A stretch of DNA of 64,000 nucleotides from Amycolatopsis iheyensis. GTDB lineage: Bacteria > Actinomycetota > Actinomycetes > Mycobacteriales > Pseudonocardiaceae. Shown piece after piece: positions 53,801 to 61,834 of this stretch. Position numbers and translations under genes: made by a program. Below the pieces are notes generated by a model, which was given only the letters and a program-made list of their open reading frames with translations, did no database searches and was not told where the DNA came from. Each line of letters starts with the position of its first letter. Positions within the stretch are counted from its first letter, which is position 1. Where the stretch lies: assembly GCF_024703995.1 (NCBI RefSeq), contig NZ_JAMXQV010000034.1, positions 58,764 to 122,763 of the forward strand, read 5' to 3'.

Positions 53801-53943
53801 TTGAGGGCGAGGAACGCCAGCAGCCGCTGCTGGCGCTTGCCGCCCGAGCTCAGCCTGCGGTCACCCGACCACACTTCGACCGGGCCGAGAATCCCCACCC
53901 GTAACACGCCCTGACGGGGCGGCTCAGCTTCCACGTCGATCAT
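50887..53943 (-). CDS. SARP/AfsR-type regulator: BTAD, NB-ARC and TPR, full length
   Basis: This 1,018-residue protein has an OmpR-like DNA-binding domain (residues about 15-95), a BTAD domain (about 100-245), and an NB-ARC NTPase with Walker A (DGMPGIGKTTLA) near 305, Walker B (RMLIVLDNAAD) near 390, VIVTSRRRL, and the GLPLA-like motif DRLPLAIRIAA. A winged-helix region and about eight C-terminal TPR repeats follow (LNLGVAHTGVEDYDAAIDCS and similar). AfsR-family members activate secondary metabolism or development. No biosynthetic cluster is adjacent. A small secreted-peptide gene sits 84 bases upstream on the same strand. Confidence 0.95.
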   Translation of the reverse strand: MIDVEAEPPRQGVLRVGILGPVEVWSGDRRLSSGGKRQQRLLAFLALNANHSLRPSQVIDALWDESPPSTARDQVYNTVAKLRGALGDARAAITSEGGSYRLVVAENDVDSLRFQQLVGQARKLAPADPRSAATLLDSALGLWRGNALTGLDGRAFTDAAAILDEEFLAAHELLIQLRLHLGATGGLAARVAGLVARHPVRETLVARQMAVLHHDGRAAEALQVYARTRILLADELGVDPGRELKAQYEHILEEIAESEVTEIPGERRYLPRVVADFTGRTKEIDQLIGLTREADGSAVVITALDGMPGIGKTTLAIRAGHLLSDQHPDGQLFLDLHGHTPGQSPTPASTALDALLRGVGVQPERIPEDLDRRADLWRASVASRRMLIVLDNAADAAQIRPLLPGTPGVQVIVTSRRRLAMLEGATSLSLDLLSADEAAELFRRIAEPGRPAMDADVVQEIISLCDRLPLAIRIAASRLRARPTWTPRFLAELLRDEDHRLGELAAGDRSVAAAFAVSYQHLGAAERAGFRLLGLMPGGDFDAHAAAAILGVPVIAAGRLLEDLVDANLLAQHAATRYHFHDLLRQYAHTTVLEECTAAERHAAIRRLLEHYLALGRAAERVLDPGRSGATPGEPGDPLLESAEEARGVVAAEHRNLVATLQVATKHAVPDIASDVAVTFGPLLVRRGYLAEALDVYERGLDMAKAHGDHRTEAVLHRNKGLALIAVRQLDAALHTLRIALALEEELGDELGAGRVHTNIGIAHIRKGHFREAIPTLLRATSLLTGGTPRDRAAPLLNLGVAHTGVEDYDAAIDCSREVLALTDLDNPYLEATALLNLGYALTERGDTDDSRWYLEQAGSLAHRIGATEVEARSLVFLAETFRAQGRIDDALRQGRTALALARDIGHRDVENRALTALGRIHAAAGTVEDARHCFIQALQLSTRDRSSYTDVLAHDGLARTSLSAGDHRSAATHWTTALSMARATDLPIADRIAAELGRLGDHQSPGGPGPSPRRSEV

Positions 53944-54027
53944 TATCGCCCGGCAGCGGCGCGGGCGGACAGCATTGTGGCCGGCCGGAAGTCCCGGCCG
54001 GCCACGATCAGGCCGGTTCGGCCGGGC

Positions 54028-54162
54028 TCAGCAGCCCGTCTTCGACCCGACGCACCCCGATGCCGGGCTCGCCGACGCGATCGGCGACGCCTGGGCCGGC
54101 GTCTGGGCGACTGACAGCACGGCCGCCAACGCGATGACCACCGCGACTGCTTTCTTCTTCAT
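54028..54162 (-). CDS. 44-codon secreted peptide precursor with two Cys
   Basis: The ATG at 54162 follows GGGGAGGA at good spacing. The peptide starts MKKKAVAVVIALAAVLSVAQ, then TPAQA, a clear signal peptide with an A-x-A site. It leaves a mature peptide of about 19 residues, SPIASASPASGCVGSKTGC, with Cys eight residues apart and the last at the C-terminus. It is followed on the same strand by the BTAD-NB-ARC-TPR regulator. A role as an exported signal, possibly disulphide-cyclised, read by the TPR regulator is inference from position. It could also be a small surface peptide. Confidence 0.68.
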   Translation of the reverse strand: MKKKAVAVVIALAAVLSVAQTPAQASPIASASPASGCVGSKTGC

Positions 54163-54512
54163 ATGTCGATCCTCCCCTTGATGTAGGGGACAGCCTGCCC
54201 GAGGCGGCTATCCAAAACCTATCCGCGGAGATCGGCCAGCTGACCTGGGTAAACGGGCTCACGTCGTGGTCGGGCGGGAGTGGCGGCGCCGGCGAACCGA
54301 GGAGTACGGCCGGCGCGCTGTCCGCGTGAAATGGGAGACGGATAGCCGAGCTGCCTACGGTGCCTCATACGTCGGCAGACAGCACTGCGGGGCGTCCGGT
54401 CGGCGTTTCGTCCGCCCGAGAGGGGGAGGCGTGGCCGGTCAGGACGGCCGCGACGATGATCACCCGAAAGGGGCATCGCTGTGTTTCACCGGCTGGAATC
54501 ATCGGGTGTGCC
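54163..54512. other. 350-bp region without a supported gene
   Basis: This is the divergent upstream region of the small peptide gene. A short AT-richer stretch (54200-54235) may hold the peptide promoter; TACATC lies about 15 bases before its ribosome site. Open frames across here have Arg/Gly-rich composition typical of non-coding high-GC DNA. Confidence 0.4.
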
Positions 54513-54791
54513 GTGACGGTGAACGGGGCGGTTCGGCGATTCTGCGTCCTGGCGACCGTGGTGGTTTCCCTCCAGGCGCCGGGGCCGGGCTCGTCGGTCG
54601 CGGTCGCGGCGAACGCCGTCGTCGCCTCGTCCGCGAAGGCCCCTGTGGTCCAGGAGGTACAGGTACTCAGGACGCGAACACGGATCCACTGCGTGCCGCT
54701 TGGCCGGTCGCCGGGTTGCCGCGTGCTCCGGGAGGCCGTCGGAGTGACTGTCGTCTTCTACGCCCGCTTCGCCGACGGGCGGCGTATGTGA
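54513..54791 (+). CDS. Possible small secreted protein, 92 aa
   Basis: From GTG 54513 the frame gives an N-terminus with basic residues and a hydrophobic stretch (VRRFCVLATVVVSLQAPG). The mature part contains two Cys (IHCVPLGRSPGCRV) and ends VVFYARFADGRRM. No clear ribosome site exists and no family is recognised. It stands immediately upstream of the PadR promoter. It may be a real small exported protein or chance. Confidence 0.33.
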   Translation: MTVNGAVRRFCVLATVVVSLQAPGPGSSVAVAANAVVASSAKAPVVQEVQVLRTRTRIHCVPLGRSPGCRVLREAVGVTVVFYARFADGRRM

Positions 54792-54840
54792 CTCGACGGC
54801 CCTGGCCCGAACCCCGGCAACCCCGAGCTATTCTGTGGCT

Positions 54841-54873
54841 GTATACACGGGAGGTAGATACGTCCGGTATAGT
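54841..54873 (+). promoter_or_regulatory. PadR-operon promoter and candidate operator
   Basis: GTATAC (54841-54846) and GATAC (54857-54861) form an inverted GTAT/ATAC pair 13 bases apart, just upstream of a -10 box TATAGT (54868-54873). The PadR ATG is 42 bases further on with its own GGGAGG. PadR proteins often autoregulate from such ATGT/ACAT-like dyads. Confidence 0.5.
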
Positions 54874-54915
54874 CGGTCCCGTTCCCGGGGATGCCGGGGT
54901 CGGGAGGGGCGGAGG

Positions 54916-55437
54916 ATGTCGGTTTCGCACACGCTGCTCGGGTTGCTCGAGGGGGGCCCGCGGCATGGTTACGATCTGAAGCGAGCGTACGACGAGCAGT
55001 TCGGGCAGGACCGTCCGCTTGCGTACGGCCAGGTTTATTCGACGCTGTCACGACTGCTGCGCAACGGCATGGTCGAAGTGGCGGGTGTCGAAAGCGGCGA
55101 GGGACCGGAGCGGAAGCGCTACACGATCACCGACGCGGGGATCACCGACGTCGAAACGTGGTTGAGCACCCCGGAAAGCCCGCAGCCGTACCTGCAGAAC
55201 ACGCTCTACACGAAGGTCGTGCTCGCGCTGCTGTCCGGGCGCAGCGCCTCCGAGGTGCTCGATGTCCAGCGTGGCGAGCATCTGAACGTGATGCGTTCGC
55301 TCACCAAACGCAAGAACGGCGGCGACCTCGCAGATCAGCTGATCTGCGACCACGCGCTCTTCCACCTCGAGGCGGACCTGCGGTGGCTGGAGCTCACCGC
55401 GGCGCGCCTGGGCGATCTCGAGAAGGCGGTGCGCTGA
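54916..55437 (+). CDS. PadR-family regulator of the downstream ABC transporter
   Basis: This 173-residue protein starts at the ATG at 54916 after GGGAGGGGCGGAGG. The winged helix is canonical (SHTLLGLLEGGPRHGYDLKR, then LAYGQVYSTLSRLLRNGMVE, with RKRYTITDAG in the wing). A Vtr-type helical C-terminal domain follows (residues about 95-170). It ends where the ATP-binding gene starts (TGATG), so regulator and transporter form one operon, most likely repressed until an inducer is sensed. Confidence 0.92.
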   Translation: MSVSHTLLGLLEGGPRHGYDLKRAYDEQFGQDRPLAYGQVYSTLSRLLRNGMVEVAGVESGEGPERKRYTITDAGITDVETWLSTPESPQPYLQNTLYTKVVLALLSGRSASEVLDVQRGEHLNVMRSLTKRKNGGDLADQLICDHALFHLEADLRWLELTAARLGDLEKAVR

Positions 55438-56126
55438 TGACCGGCCAGGAAATGCCGTTGCTCGTCGGCGAGGGACTGCACAAGTCGTTCGGTCCGACGC
55501 GGGCGCTCGACGGTGCGGCGCTGTCCGTTCGGGCTGGAGAGGTGCTCGCGATCATGGGCTCGTCCGGATCGGGCAAATCGACGTTGCTGCACTGCCTCGC
55601 CGGCATCCTCCGGCCGGACGCGGGCACCATCGGCTACGGCGGCGCCGATCTGGCCGGGATGGACGACAAGGCGCGGAGTGCGTTGCGGCGCACCGAGTTC
55701 GGCTTCGTGTTCCAGTTCGGCCAGCTCGTGCCCGAGCTGTCCTGCCTGGAGAACGTCGCGCTTCCGTTGCGGCTGACCGGGACCAGGCGGAAGCCGGCCG
55801 AGGCCAAGGCGACCGAATGGCTCGCCCGGCTGGAGGTCGACGATCTGGCGAAACGCCGGCCCGGCGACGTGTCCGGCGGGCAGGCGCAGCGGGTCGCGGT
55901 GGCGCGGGCGCTGGTCACGGGGCCGAAGGTGGTCTTCGCGGACGAGCCGACCGGCGCGCTCGACACGCTCAACGGCGAGAAGGTCATGCAGATGCTCACC
56001 GAGGCCGCGCGGGAAGCGCGGGCGGCGGTGGTGCTGGTGACCCATGAGCCGCGGGTCGCGGCGTATTCGGACCGGGAGGTCGTGGTGGTCGACGGGCGCA
56101 CGATCGATCGCAGGCTCGCCGCATGA
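55437..56126 (+). CDS. ABC transporter ATP-binding protein, MacB/LolD type
   Basis: This 229-residue ATPase has Walker A (IMGSSGSGKSTLL), a Q-loop (FVFQFGQLVPEL), the signature VSGGQAQRVAVARAL, and Walker B (VVFADEPTGALD), followed by THEPR with the H-loop His. This is the short MacB/LolD subclass that works with FtsX-fold permeases by mechanotransmission rather than classical transport. It overlaps the PadR stop by one base and the permease start by four (ATGA). Confidence 0.95.
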   Translation: MTGQEMPLLVGEGLHKSFGPTRALDGAALSVRAGEVLAIMGSSGSGKSTLLHCLAGILRPDAGTIGYGGADLAGMDDKARSALRRTEFGFVFQFGQLVPELSCLENVALPLRLTGTRRKPAEAKATEWLARLEVDDLAKRRPGDVSGGQAQRVAVARALVTGPKVVFADEPTGALDTLNGEKVMQMLTEAAREARAAVVLVTHEPRVAAYSDREVVVVDGRTIDRRLAA

Positions 56127-58423
56127 TCCGGGATCTGGCGCTGGGACTCCGGCTGGCCGTCGGGGGCGGCCGGATGTCCGGCGCGGCGTTGCTGCGCCTC
56201 GCGATGACAGCGTTCGGGATCGCGCTCGCGGTCGCGGTGCTGCTGCCCGCGGCGGCGGTGCACCACCTGGTCGGCGCGCAGTCGGAGCGGGCGGCGGCGA
56301 TCAAGCCGGTCATCCAGCCGCGCGCGGGTGTCGCCCCGCTGCTGACCTACAGCTGGTACCCGTCGGTCGGTGACGACCTCGTCCGCGTCACCGCGGTCGC
56401 GGCGACCGGGCCGAACTCGCCGGTGCCGCCGGGTGTCGACCGGCTGCCCGCACCGGGCGAGCTGGTCGTGTCGCCTGAGCTGACCGCGCGGCTGGCTTCG
56501 CCCGACGGCGGTTCGATCAAGGCCTATTTGCCAGGGCAAGTCGTTGGCCAGCTGTCGAGGGAGGGCGTTGCCGACGCCGCCGACCTGACCGCCTACTACG
56601 GGGTGCCTGCCGAGCAGATCCGGGCGGAGGGCGACGACGGCAAGGAGGTGTACGCCTTCGGCGGGCCCTACACCGGGATCGGCCTGTCGACGGCGATGCT
56701 GGTGATCATCCTGCCGATCGCGGCGGTGCTGCTGCTGCCGTTGCTGATCTTCGTGACCACCGCGTCGCGGATGGGCGCGGCGCAGCGGGAACGCCGGCTC
56801 GCCGCGCTCCGGTTGATCGGCCTCGATTCGCGACAGGTCAAGCGGGTGGCGGCGGCGGAGTCTCTGGTCGGAGCGGTGATCGGTCTCGTGGCCGGCGTCG
56901 GGTTCTTCGCCGTGCTGCGTACTTTCGTCGCGGACATCCTGCCGTTCGGCCTGCGGATCTTCCCGGAGGACTTCGTCCCGTCCTGGCCGCTGGTCGTGGT
57001 GATCGTGCTGCTGGTGCCCGGGCTCGCGGTCGGCTCGGCGCTGTTCGGGCTGCGGCGCACGCTCGTCGAACCGCTCGGTGTGGTCCGGCAGGGCAAACCG
57101 GTGCGGCGGCGGATGTGGTGGCGCTGGGCGATCACCGCGATCGGCGTGCTGTTCCTGGCGGCAACCCTGGCCGTCGGCCGGGGGGACGGCGACACCGCCG
57201 CCGGGCTGGCGCTCGCGGTGGGCAGCGTGTTCTTGCTGGTGGGGGTCGCGGCGCTGCTCCCGTGGCTGGTCGAGTGGCTCGCGGAGCGGCTGAACGGTGG
57301 TTCGCCGTCGTGGCAGCTGGCGATCCGGCGGCTGCAGCTGGACAGCGGCACGGCCAGCCGCGTGGTGTCCGGCCTGGTCGTCGTGCTGGCCGGCGCGATC
57401 ATGGCCCAGGGGGTGATGACGTCGCTCAGCGACGGCGTCCGGCAGCTGAAGCTGCCCGACGGCGTGGCCGCGGCTCCGGTGGAGGTGCGGACGAATGCCG
57501 CGCACGAGGCCGAGGTCACCCGGCTGGTGGCGTCGGTGGCCGGGGTGACCGCGACGCATCCGGCCAAGAGCATCACGGTGCAGACCGGGCAGGAGCAGAC
57601 CTACGGCATGGTCGGCGATTGCGTGGCGCTCAAGGTGCAGGCGAACATCGGTGACTGCGCCGACGGCGATGCCTTCTACGTCGCGCCGCCGGGAGGCAGT
57701 GTGGCCCCGACCGGCACGGTGCGCCTGCAGAGCAGTTCCGGCACCGGTGCCGTGAACGGTCCGGAGTGGACGGTCCTGGCCACGCTCAAGGTGGTGCAGC
57801 CGGCGGACGAGGAGACGGTGATGGGCGGGATGGGCAGCATGCTGATCACGCCGGGCGCGCTGGGCGGGCTCACGCTTCCGAACACGTCGACGGTGGTCTA
57901 CGTTTCGGGCGACGGCGATCCACAGGCGCTGACCGATGAGGTCGCGCATGCGGTCCAGCCGCTCGCGTGGAACGCCACGGTCAGCAAGGGAGCAGACCTC
58001 GGCGATTTCGTCGCCCGCGACGACCAGCGCGTGGAGAGCTTCCGCTCGGTGCTGATCACCGCGTCGCTGTTCGTGCTCGCGGTGGCCGCGATGAGCCTGC
58101 TGATGCTGTCGATCGAGCAGATCAGCGAACGGCGGCGACCACTCGCGGCGCTGTCCGCGGCCGGCGTGCCGATCGGGGTGCTGGCTCGCGGAGCACTGTG
58201 GCAGACCGGGATCCCGGTGGTGGTCGGCGTGGTGCTGGCGATCGTGTCGGGGCTGGGGCTGACGGCCCCGATGCTGCGGCTGGCGGGCCGGCCGATGATC
58301 ATCGACGTTCCGGTGCTGCTCGCACTGGCGGGCGCCACGGTGGCGGCGGTCCTGCTGGTGACCGGGCTGACGATGCCGTTGCTGCGGCAGGTGACGAGAT
58401 TGGACACGCTGCGCTCGGAATAG
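56123..58423 (+). CDS. FtsX-fold ABC permease with two core domains, 766 aa
   Basis: The protein has an N-terminal membrane helix (residues about 20-42), an extracytoplasmic region, then a first FtsX domain with three helices (about 185-215, 245-275 and 285-310). Further helices lie at about 335-395 and 415-440. A second extracytoplasmic region follows, with a disulphide-capable pair (GDCVALKVQANIGDC). A last FtsX domain has helices at about 640-665, 690-715 and 730-755. This duplicated layout is typical of actinobacterial antimicrobial-peptide or lipid exporters. With the PadR and ATPase genes it forms an inducible operon, perhaps responding to cell-envelope-active peptides. Confidence 0.92.
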   Translation: MIRDLALGLRLAVGGGRMSGAALLRLAMTAFGIALAVAVLLPAAAVHHLVGAQSERAAAIKPVIQPRAGVAPLLTYSWYPSVGDDLVRVTAVAATGPNSPVPPGVDRLPAPGELVVSPELTARLASPDGGSIKAYLPGQVVGQLSREGVADAADLTAYYGVPAEQIRAEGDDGKEVYAFGGPYTGIGLSTAMLVIILPIAAVLLLPLLIFVTTASRMGAAQRERRLAALRLIGLDSRQVKRVAAAESLVGAVIGLVAGVGFFAVLRTFVADILPFGLRIFPEDFVPSWPLVVVIVLLVPGLAVGSALFGLRRTLVEPLGVVRQGKPVRRRMWWRWAITAIGVLFLAATLAVGRGDGDTAAGLALAVGSVFLLVGVAALLPWLVEWLAERLNGGSPSWQLAIRRLQLDSGTASRVVSGLVVVLAGAIMAQGVMTSLSDGVRQLKLPDGVAAAPVEVRTNAAHEAEVTRLVASVAGVTATHPAKSITVQTGQEQTYGMVGDCVALKVQANIGDCADGDAFYVAPPGGSVAPTGTVRLQSSSGTGAVNGPEWTVLATLKVVQPADEETVMGGMGSMLITPGALGGLTLPNTSTVVYVSGDGDPQALTDEVAHAVQPLAWNATVSKGADLGDFVARDDQRVESFRSVLITASLFVLAVAAMSLLMLSIEQISERRRPLAALSAAGVPIGVLARGALWQTGIPVVVGVVLAIVSGLGLTAPMLRLAGRPMIIDVPVLLALAGATVAAVLLVTGLTMPLLRQVTRLDTLRSE

Positions 58424-58639
58424 AGCCTTCGGCGGCTAGTGGAGCGACATTGGACGCCCGGGCGAGTACCAGACTGTCGTCCCCTGCTGCCGGTGTCCGC
58501 AGGATTAGCTCCTCACCCCCGGTCTGCTGCTCGGCCCCACTTCGTCCGCTGCGTTGATCACCAGCGAGTGCGGTGCGAGCGCTTCCTGCATCCGCATCCG
58601 CAATGAGAGGTCGAGCCGTCGAGTGCGCGTAGCGTCCGC

Positions 58640-58796
58640 TCCGTTTTCGCGACGTGGCGAGCACTCCGGTGGCGATCGCGATCTGGCGGATGGAGGGCAG
58701 CCGCTGACTGGGCCGCAGATCGCCGGACCGGATCCCGGCTTCGATTTTCCCGGCGATGCGCAGGCAGAGCGGCTCCTACCGGTCGGCCGACGGCAT
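58640..58796 (-). pseudogene. Decayed GntR-type winged-helix fragment
   Basis: Read leftwards from ATG 58796, the frame gives MPSADR, a TAG stop, then LRIAGKIEAGIRSGDLRPSQ and RLPSIRQIAIATGVLATS. This is the start of a GntR winged helix (LPSxRxIAxxTGV). After that the frame breaks into unrelated residues. The premature stop and lost frame show it is not functional. Confidence 0.6.
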
Positions 58797-59094
58797 GCAA
58801 CCCTCTTGATCTCCTTGTCGGCGCCAGCCGCTGGTCGCAGGCACCGTGAACCGGTGACGGGGCGCACCGGAGCCGCGATGCGACCTTGCTTGCGGCAGCG
58901 AGCTCAGCGGCAGCCACCGGCACGGCTCACCTCTTGCCAAAAACGTCTCGATGAGGGAGACAGAGGAAGGGGGCCGTGCTCTTACGTTTCCTCTCCGACG
59001 AACCGGCGGGTTTGAGCGGACCGGCCGAACTCTCACGCTCGAGCCGGTCGTTCGGTCGAGGGCCTCGGTGCTCGGCCCTGCTCCCGTTCGCGTG

Positions 59095-59850
59095 CCAGGG
59101 TGGGTGTGTGGGACCTGCCGGGCGCCGCTGTCGACGTGCGCCGCAACTTGGCCTTGGACCGGGCTGGTGCACCGCGACGGCCACTCGGAATTCGTCGACG
59201 GGAAGCTGCATGCCCAGGGCATCGGGGAGATCGGCGGCAGAGCCGAGCAGCGAATCGGGGCCCCAGGTCGAAGAGATCAGCACGAGCGTTTCGGTGTCCG
59301 ACACTCCCAGGGCACGCCGGTACGCGGTTCGCCGGATCCGGGAAGCGGTCAGCTGGTCGAACGCTAGATCGCCGACGACCTTGGCGTGACGCACCGCCGG
59401 AGGACAGTCCCGCGCGAGCCGTTGCCGCTGCTCCTCGTGCGAGAGGGCGAGCACGGTCGCGATCATCCGGTCGCCGTGCAGCAACCATTCTGGTGACAGC
59501 CCGGTTTCCGATTTCCGGTTTCCAAGAATTTATTGTATCCCATTCCGTGGGGGATGATCACCGTGGGCAGGTCAGTTCGTGCAGGGTCGGCCAGTGGCTG
59601 GCGGAGACGGCCAACTCGAACTCCTGCGCGACAGCGTCGGGCCAAGGTATCTGCCGCACGCCCCGGGCACGGAGGAAGTCTTCGGTCCTGGCCGGGAACG
59701 CGGAAGATCCGGGGTCGGTGAAGACGACCTCGACCCGGAGGTCTTCGGAGACCAGGTGGACGACGTCGAAGAGGCGGGTCGCGGCGGGTGACGTTGTGGG
59801 CCACCGCCAGCACCCGCCGGATCGGCGCGAAGGTCTCCCACCTGGTCGCA
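59095..59850 (-). pseudogene. Frameshifted glycosyltransferase-like gene
   Basis: Four consecutive pieces in alternating frames read leftwards as one protein. They are RRVLAVAHNV (about 59845-59790), TRLFDVVHLVSEDLRVEVVF to ELAVSASHWPTLHEL (59790-59570), LPTVIIPHGMGYNKF (59572-59528), and HGDRMIATVLALSHEEQRQR on to ETLVLISSTWGPDSL and DALGMQLPVDEFRVAV (about 59480-59150). The order and the HGMGYNK and SSTWGPDSLL phrases resemble CDP-glycerol-transferase- or glycosyltransferase-like proteins of actinobacteria. At least three frameshifts are needed and the C-terminal part is missing, so it is a pseudogene unless sequencing errors are clustered here. Confidence 0.65.
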
Positions 59851-60023
59851 GCCGATCATGGTAGTTCGCCTGCCCCGAGCGGCGGATAGGGGAGCAAGCG
59901 GCTGGCGTGCGCGGTCCACCAGCAGGTGGCGCCGGGGACGAACCGGGCCAGGCAATCGCAATGTCTGTGCTGAAAGCTCGATCGTCTTCCGGTTTCGGCG
60001 GTGCCGGGAACCCGGAGACGGGA

Positions 60024-60052
60024 GCGGGGGCACCGGAATCCGGTGCCCCCGC
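60024..60052 (-). terminator. Strong 13-bp hairpin after the Gly/Asn-rich protein gene
   Basis: GCGGGGGCACCGG (60024-60036) pairs perfectly with CCGGTGCCCCCGC (60040-60052) around a three-base loop. It lies 22 bases beyond the stop of the leftward surface-protein gene. Confidence 0.85.
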
Positions 60053-60074
60053 CCGTGTTCGTCCCGCGGTCGCC

Positions 60075-61650
60075 TCAGACGGTGTGCGGGGTGTGCGCGA
60101 CGGTGTTCCAGCCCGTGGCGATGACGTCGGCGTCGCCGCCGTTGCCTGCCCAGCCGGAGTTCCCGCCGGTGGTGGTGCTGTCGTTCCAGGCGTCACCGGT
60201 CGAACCGGTGGCGCCGGTGTCACCCGAGTTGCCCGAGGTCACCGCGGTGGCCGACTTCGTGCCGTTCTCGTGGTTCCAGCCACCGTGGTGGCGGCCCTGC
60301 TGCTCGTGCCCGCGGGTCGAGGTGACGGCGGTGTTGCCGCCGGTCGAGCCCGAGTTGCCCGAGGTGCCGGACGTGCCGCTCACGGCGTTGTTGTGGCTGG
60401 TGGCGTTCCCGGCGTCGCCGGAGCTGCCACCGTTGCCGCCCTTGGCGGTGCCGGTCACGACACCCAGGACGCCGGTGCGGCCGCCCTGCTCGTGCCGCTT
60501 CCAGCTGTGCCCACCGTTGTTCATCGCGGAGTTCTGGCCGGTGCTGACCACGGTGGCGTCGCCGCCGTTGCCCGCCCAGCCGGAGTTCCCGCCGGTGGTG
60601 GTGCTGGTGTTCCACGCGTCGCCGGTCGAACCGGTGGCGCCGGTGTCACCCGAGTTGCCCGAGGTCACCGTGGTGGCCGACTTCGTGCCCTCGTGCTTCC
60701 AGCCGGAGTGGTGGTTCCAGCCGCAGTCGTGGTGGCCGCGGCCATTGCGCTCGCCGCCGATGGTCCACACGATCGCGCTGTTGCCGCCGGTGGAGCCGGA
60801 GTTGCCCGAGTTGCCGGAGTTCCCGGTCACCGCGTTGTTGTGGCTGGTGGCGTTCCCGGCGTCGCCGGAGTTGCCGCCGTTGCCGCCCTTGGCGGTGCCG
60901 GTCACGATACCCAGGACGCCGGTGCGGCCGCCCTGCTCGTGCCGCTTCCAGCTGTGCCCACCGTTGTTCGTGGCGGAGTTCTCCCCGGACGCGACCGTGG
61001 TGGCTTCGCCGCCGTTGCCCGCGTTGCCGGAGTTCCCGCCGGTGGTGGTGCTGTGGTTCCACGCGTCGCCGGTCGAGCCGGTGGCACCGGTGTTCCCGGA
61101 GTCACCCGAGGTCACCGTGGTGTCGCAGCGCGCCAGCAGGCACAGGCCGTAGGCGCTGTTGCCACCCGTGGAGCCGGAGTTCCCGGAGTTGCCCGAGTTC
61201 CCCGACACCGCCGAGTTGGAGCTGGTGGCGTTTCCGGCGTCGCCGGAGTTGCCACCGTTGCCGCCCTTGGCGGTCCCGGTCACCGAGCCGAGGACCCCGG
61301 TCAGGCCGCCGCGGGCGCCCCGCGAGTCCGCGGTGTTCTTGCCCGACGCTGCCGTGGTCGCGGAGCCGCCGTTGCCGGCGTTCCCGGAGTGGCCGCCGGT
61401 GGTGGTGCTGGTGTTCGAGGCGTTCCCGGTCGAGCCGGTCGCGCCCGTGTTCCCGGAGTTGCCCGAGGACACCGAGGTGTTGCACTTGGCCAGCACGCAA
61501 ACGCCGTAGGCGCTGTTGTGTCCGGTGGAACCGGAGTTGCCCGAGTCGCCGGAGTTCCCGCTGACAGCGTTGTTGCTGCTGCTCGCGTTCCCGCCGGAGC
61601 CCGAGTCGCCGCCGTTGCCGCCGGTGGCGGTGCCGGAGACGACCGAGTGC
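60075..61650 (-). repeat. Four long degenerate coding repeats within the surface protein
   Basis: Units of roughly 350-450 bases begin with codons for GTAxGGNGGxSGxxGNA and end before the next GTAKGG. Internal blocks, such as those for HSWKRHEQGGRTGVLG, are nearly identical between copies 2 and 3. The many GGTGGC-type codons make the region recombination-prone. Confidence 0.8.
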
Positions 61651-61778
61651 AGCGTGTTTCCGAGCCCGCCCAGCGGGCCCGAGTTCCCGGTGTCCGCACT
61701 GGCCACCGCTGATCCCAGCAGGACGAACCCACCGGAGATGAACGCGGCGGTCAGGCCGCGTCGCACGTACTTGTGCAT
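60075..61778 (-). CDS. Secreted Gly/Asn/Ser/Thr-rich repeat protein, PGRS-like, 567 aa
   Basis: The ATG at 61778 follows GGAAAGGGAAG. The signal peptide (RRGLTAAFISGGFVLLGSAV, then ASA) precedes four repeats of about 115-150 residues made of GNSGNSGNSGSTGG, TSGNSGDTGATGSTGDAWN and GGNSGNAGNGG phrases. Repeats 1 and 2 each contain a two-Cys loop (CVLAKC, CLLARC). In repeats 3 and 4 this is replaced by His/Trp/Gly-rich inserts (RGHHDCGWNHHSGWKHEG and RHHGGWNHENG). The last three repeats start GTAKGGNGG. Composition suggests a parallel beta-roll or a matrix/adhesin protein outside the cell. It is co-oriented with the upstream PVxxPV protein, 56 bases away. Confidence 0.82.
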   Translation of the reverse strand: MHKYVRRGLTAAFISGGFVLLGSAVASADTGNSGPLGGLGNTLHSVVSGTATGGNGGDSGSGGNASSSNNAVSGNSGDSGNSGSTGHNSAYGVCVLAKCNTSVSSGNSGNTGATGSTGNASNTSTTTGGHSGNAGNGGSATTAASGKNTADSRGARGGLTGVLGSVTGTAKGGNGGNSGDAGNATSSNSAVSGNSGNSGNSGSTGGNSAYGLCLLARCDTTVTSGDSGNTGATGSTGDAWNHSTTTGGNSGNAGNGGEATTVASGENSATNNGGHSWKRHEQGGRTGVLGIVTGTAKGGNGGNSGDAGNATSHNNAVTGNSGNSGNSGSTGGNSAIVWTIGGERNGRGHHDCGWNHHSGWKHEGTKSATTVTSGNSGDTGATGSTGDAWNTSTTTGGNSGWAGNGGDATVVSTGQNSAMNNGGHSWKRHEQGGRTGVLGVVTGTAKGGNGGSSGDAGNATSHNNAVSGTSGTSGNSGSTGGNTAVTSTRGHEQQGRHHGGWNHENGTKSATAVTSGNSGDTGATGSTGDAWNDSTTTGGNSGWAGNGGDADVIATGWNTVAHTPHTV

Positions 61779-61834
61779 GACTTCCCTTTCCTTGCTCTCT
61801 GTCCACTGTGGATTTTGAGGATGGAAAGGGTGCG

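Noticed and set aside
54266..54979. Long plus-strand frame upstream of the PadR gene
   Set aside because: Arg/Gly-rich composition, no ribosome site or motif, and it overlaps the PadR promoter and gene.
60075..61650. Possible CRISPR array or satellite DNA
   Set aside because: The repeats are coding, degenerate and read in one frame with a signal peptide.
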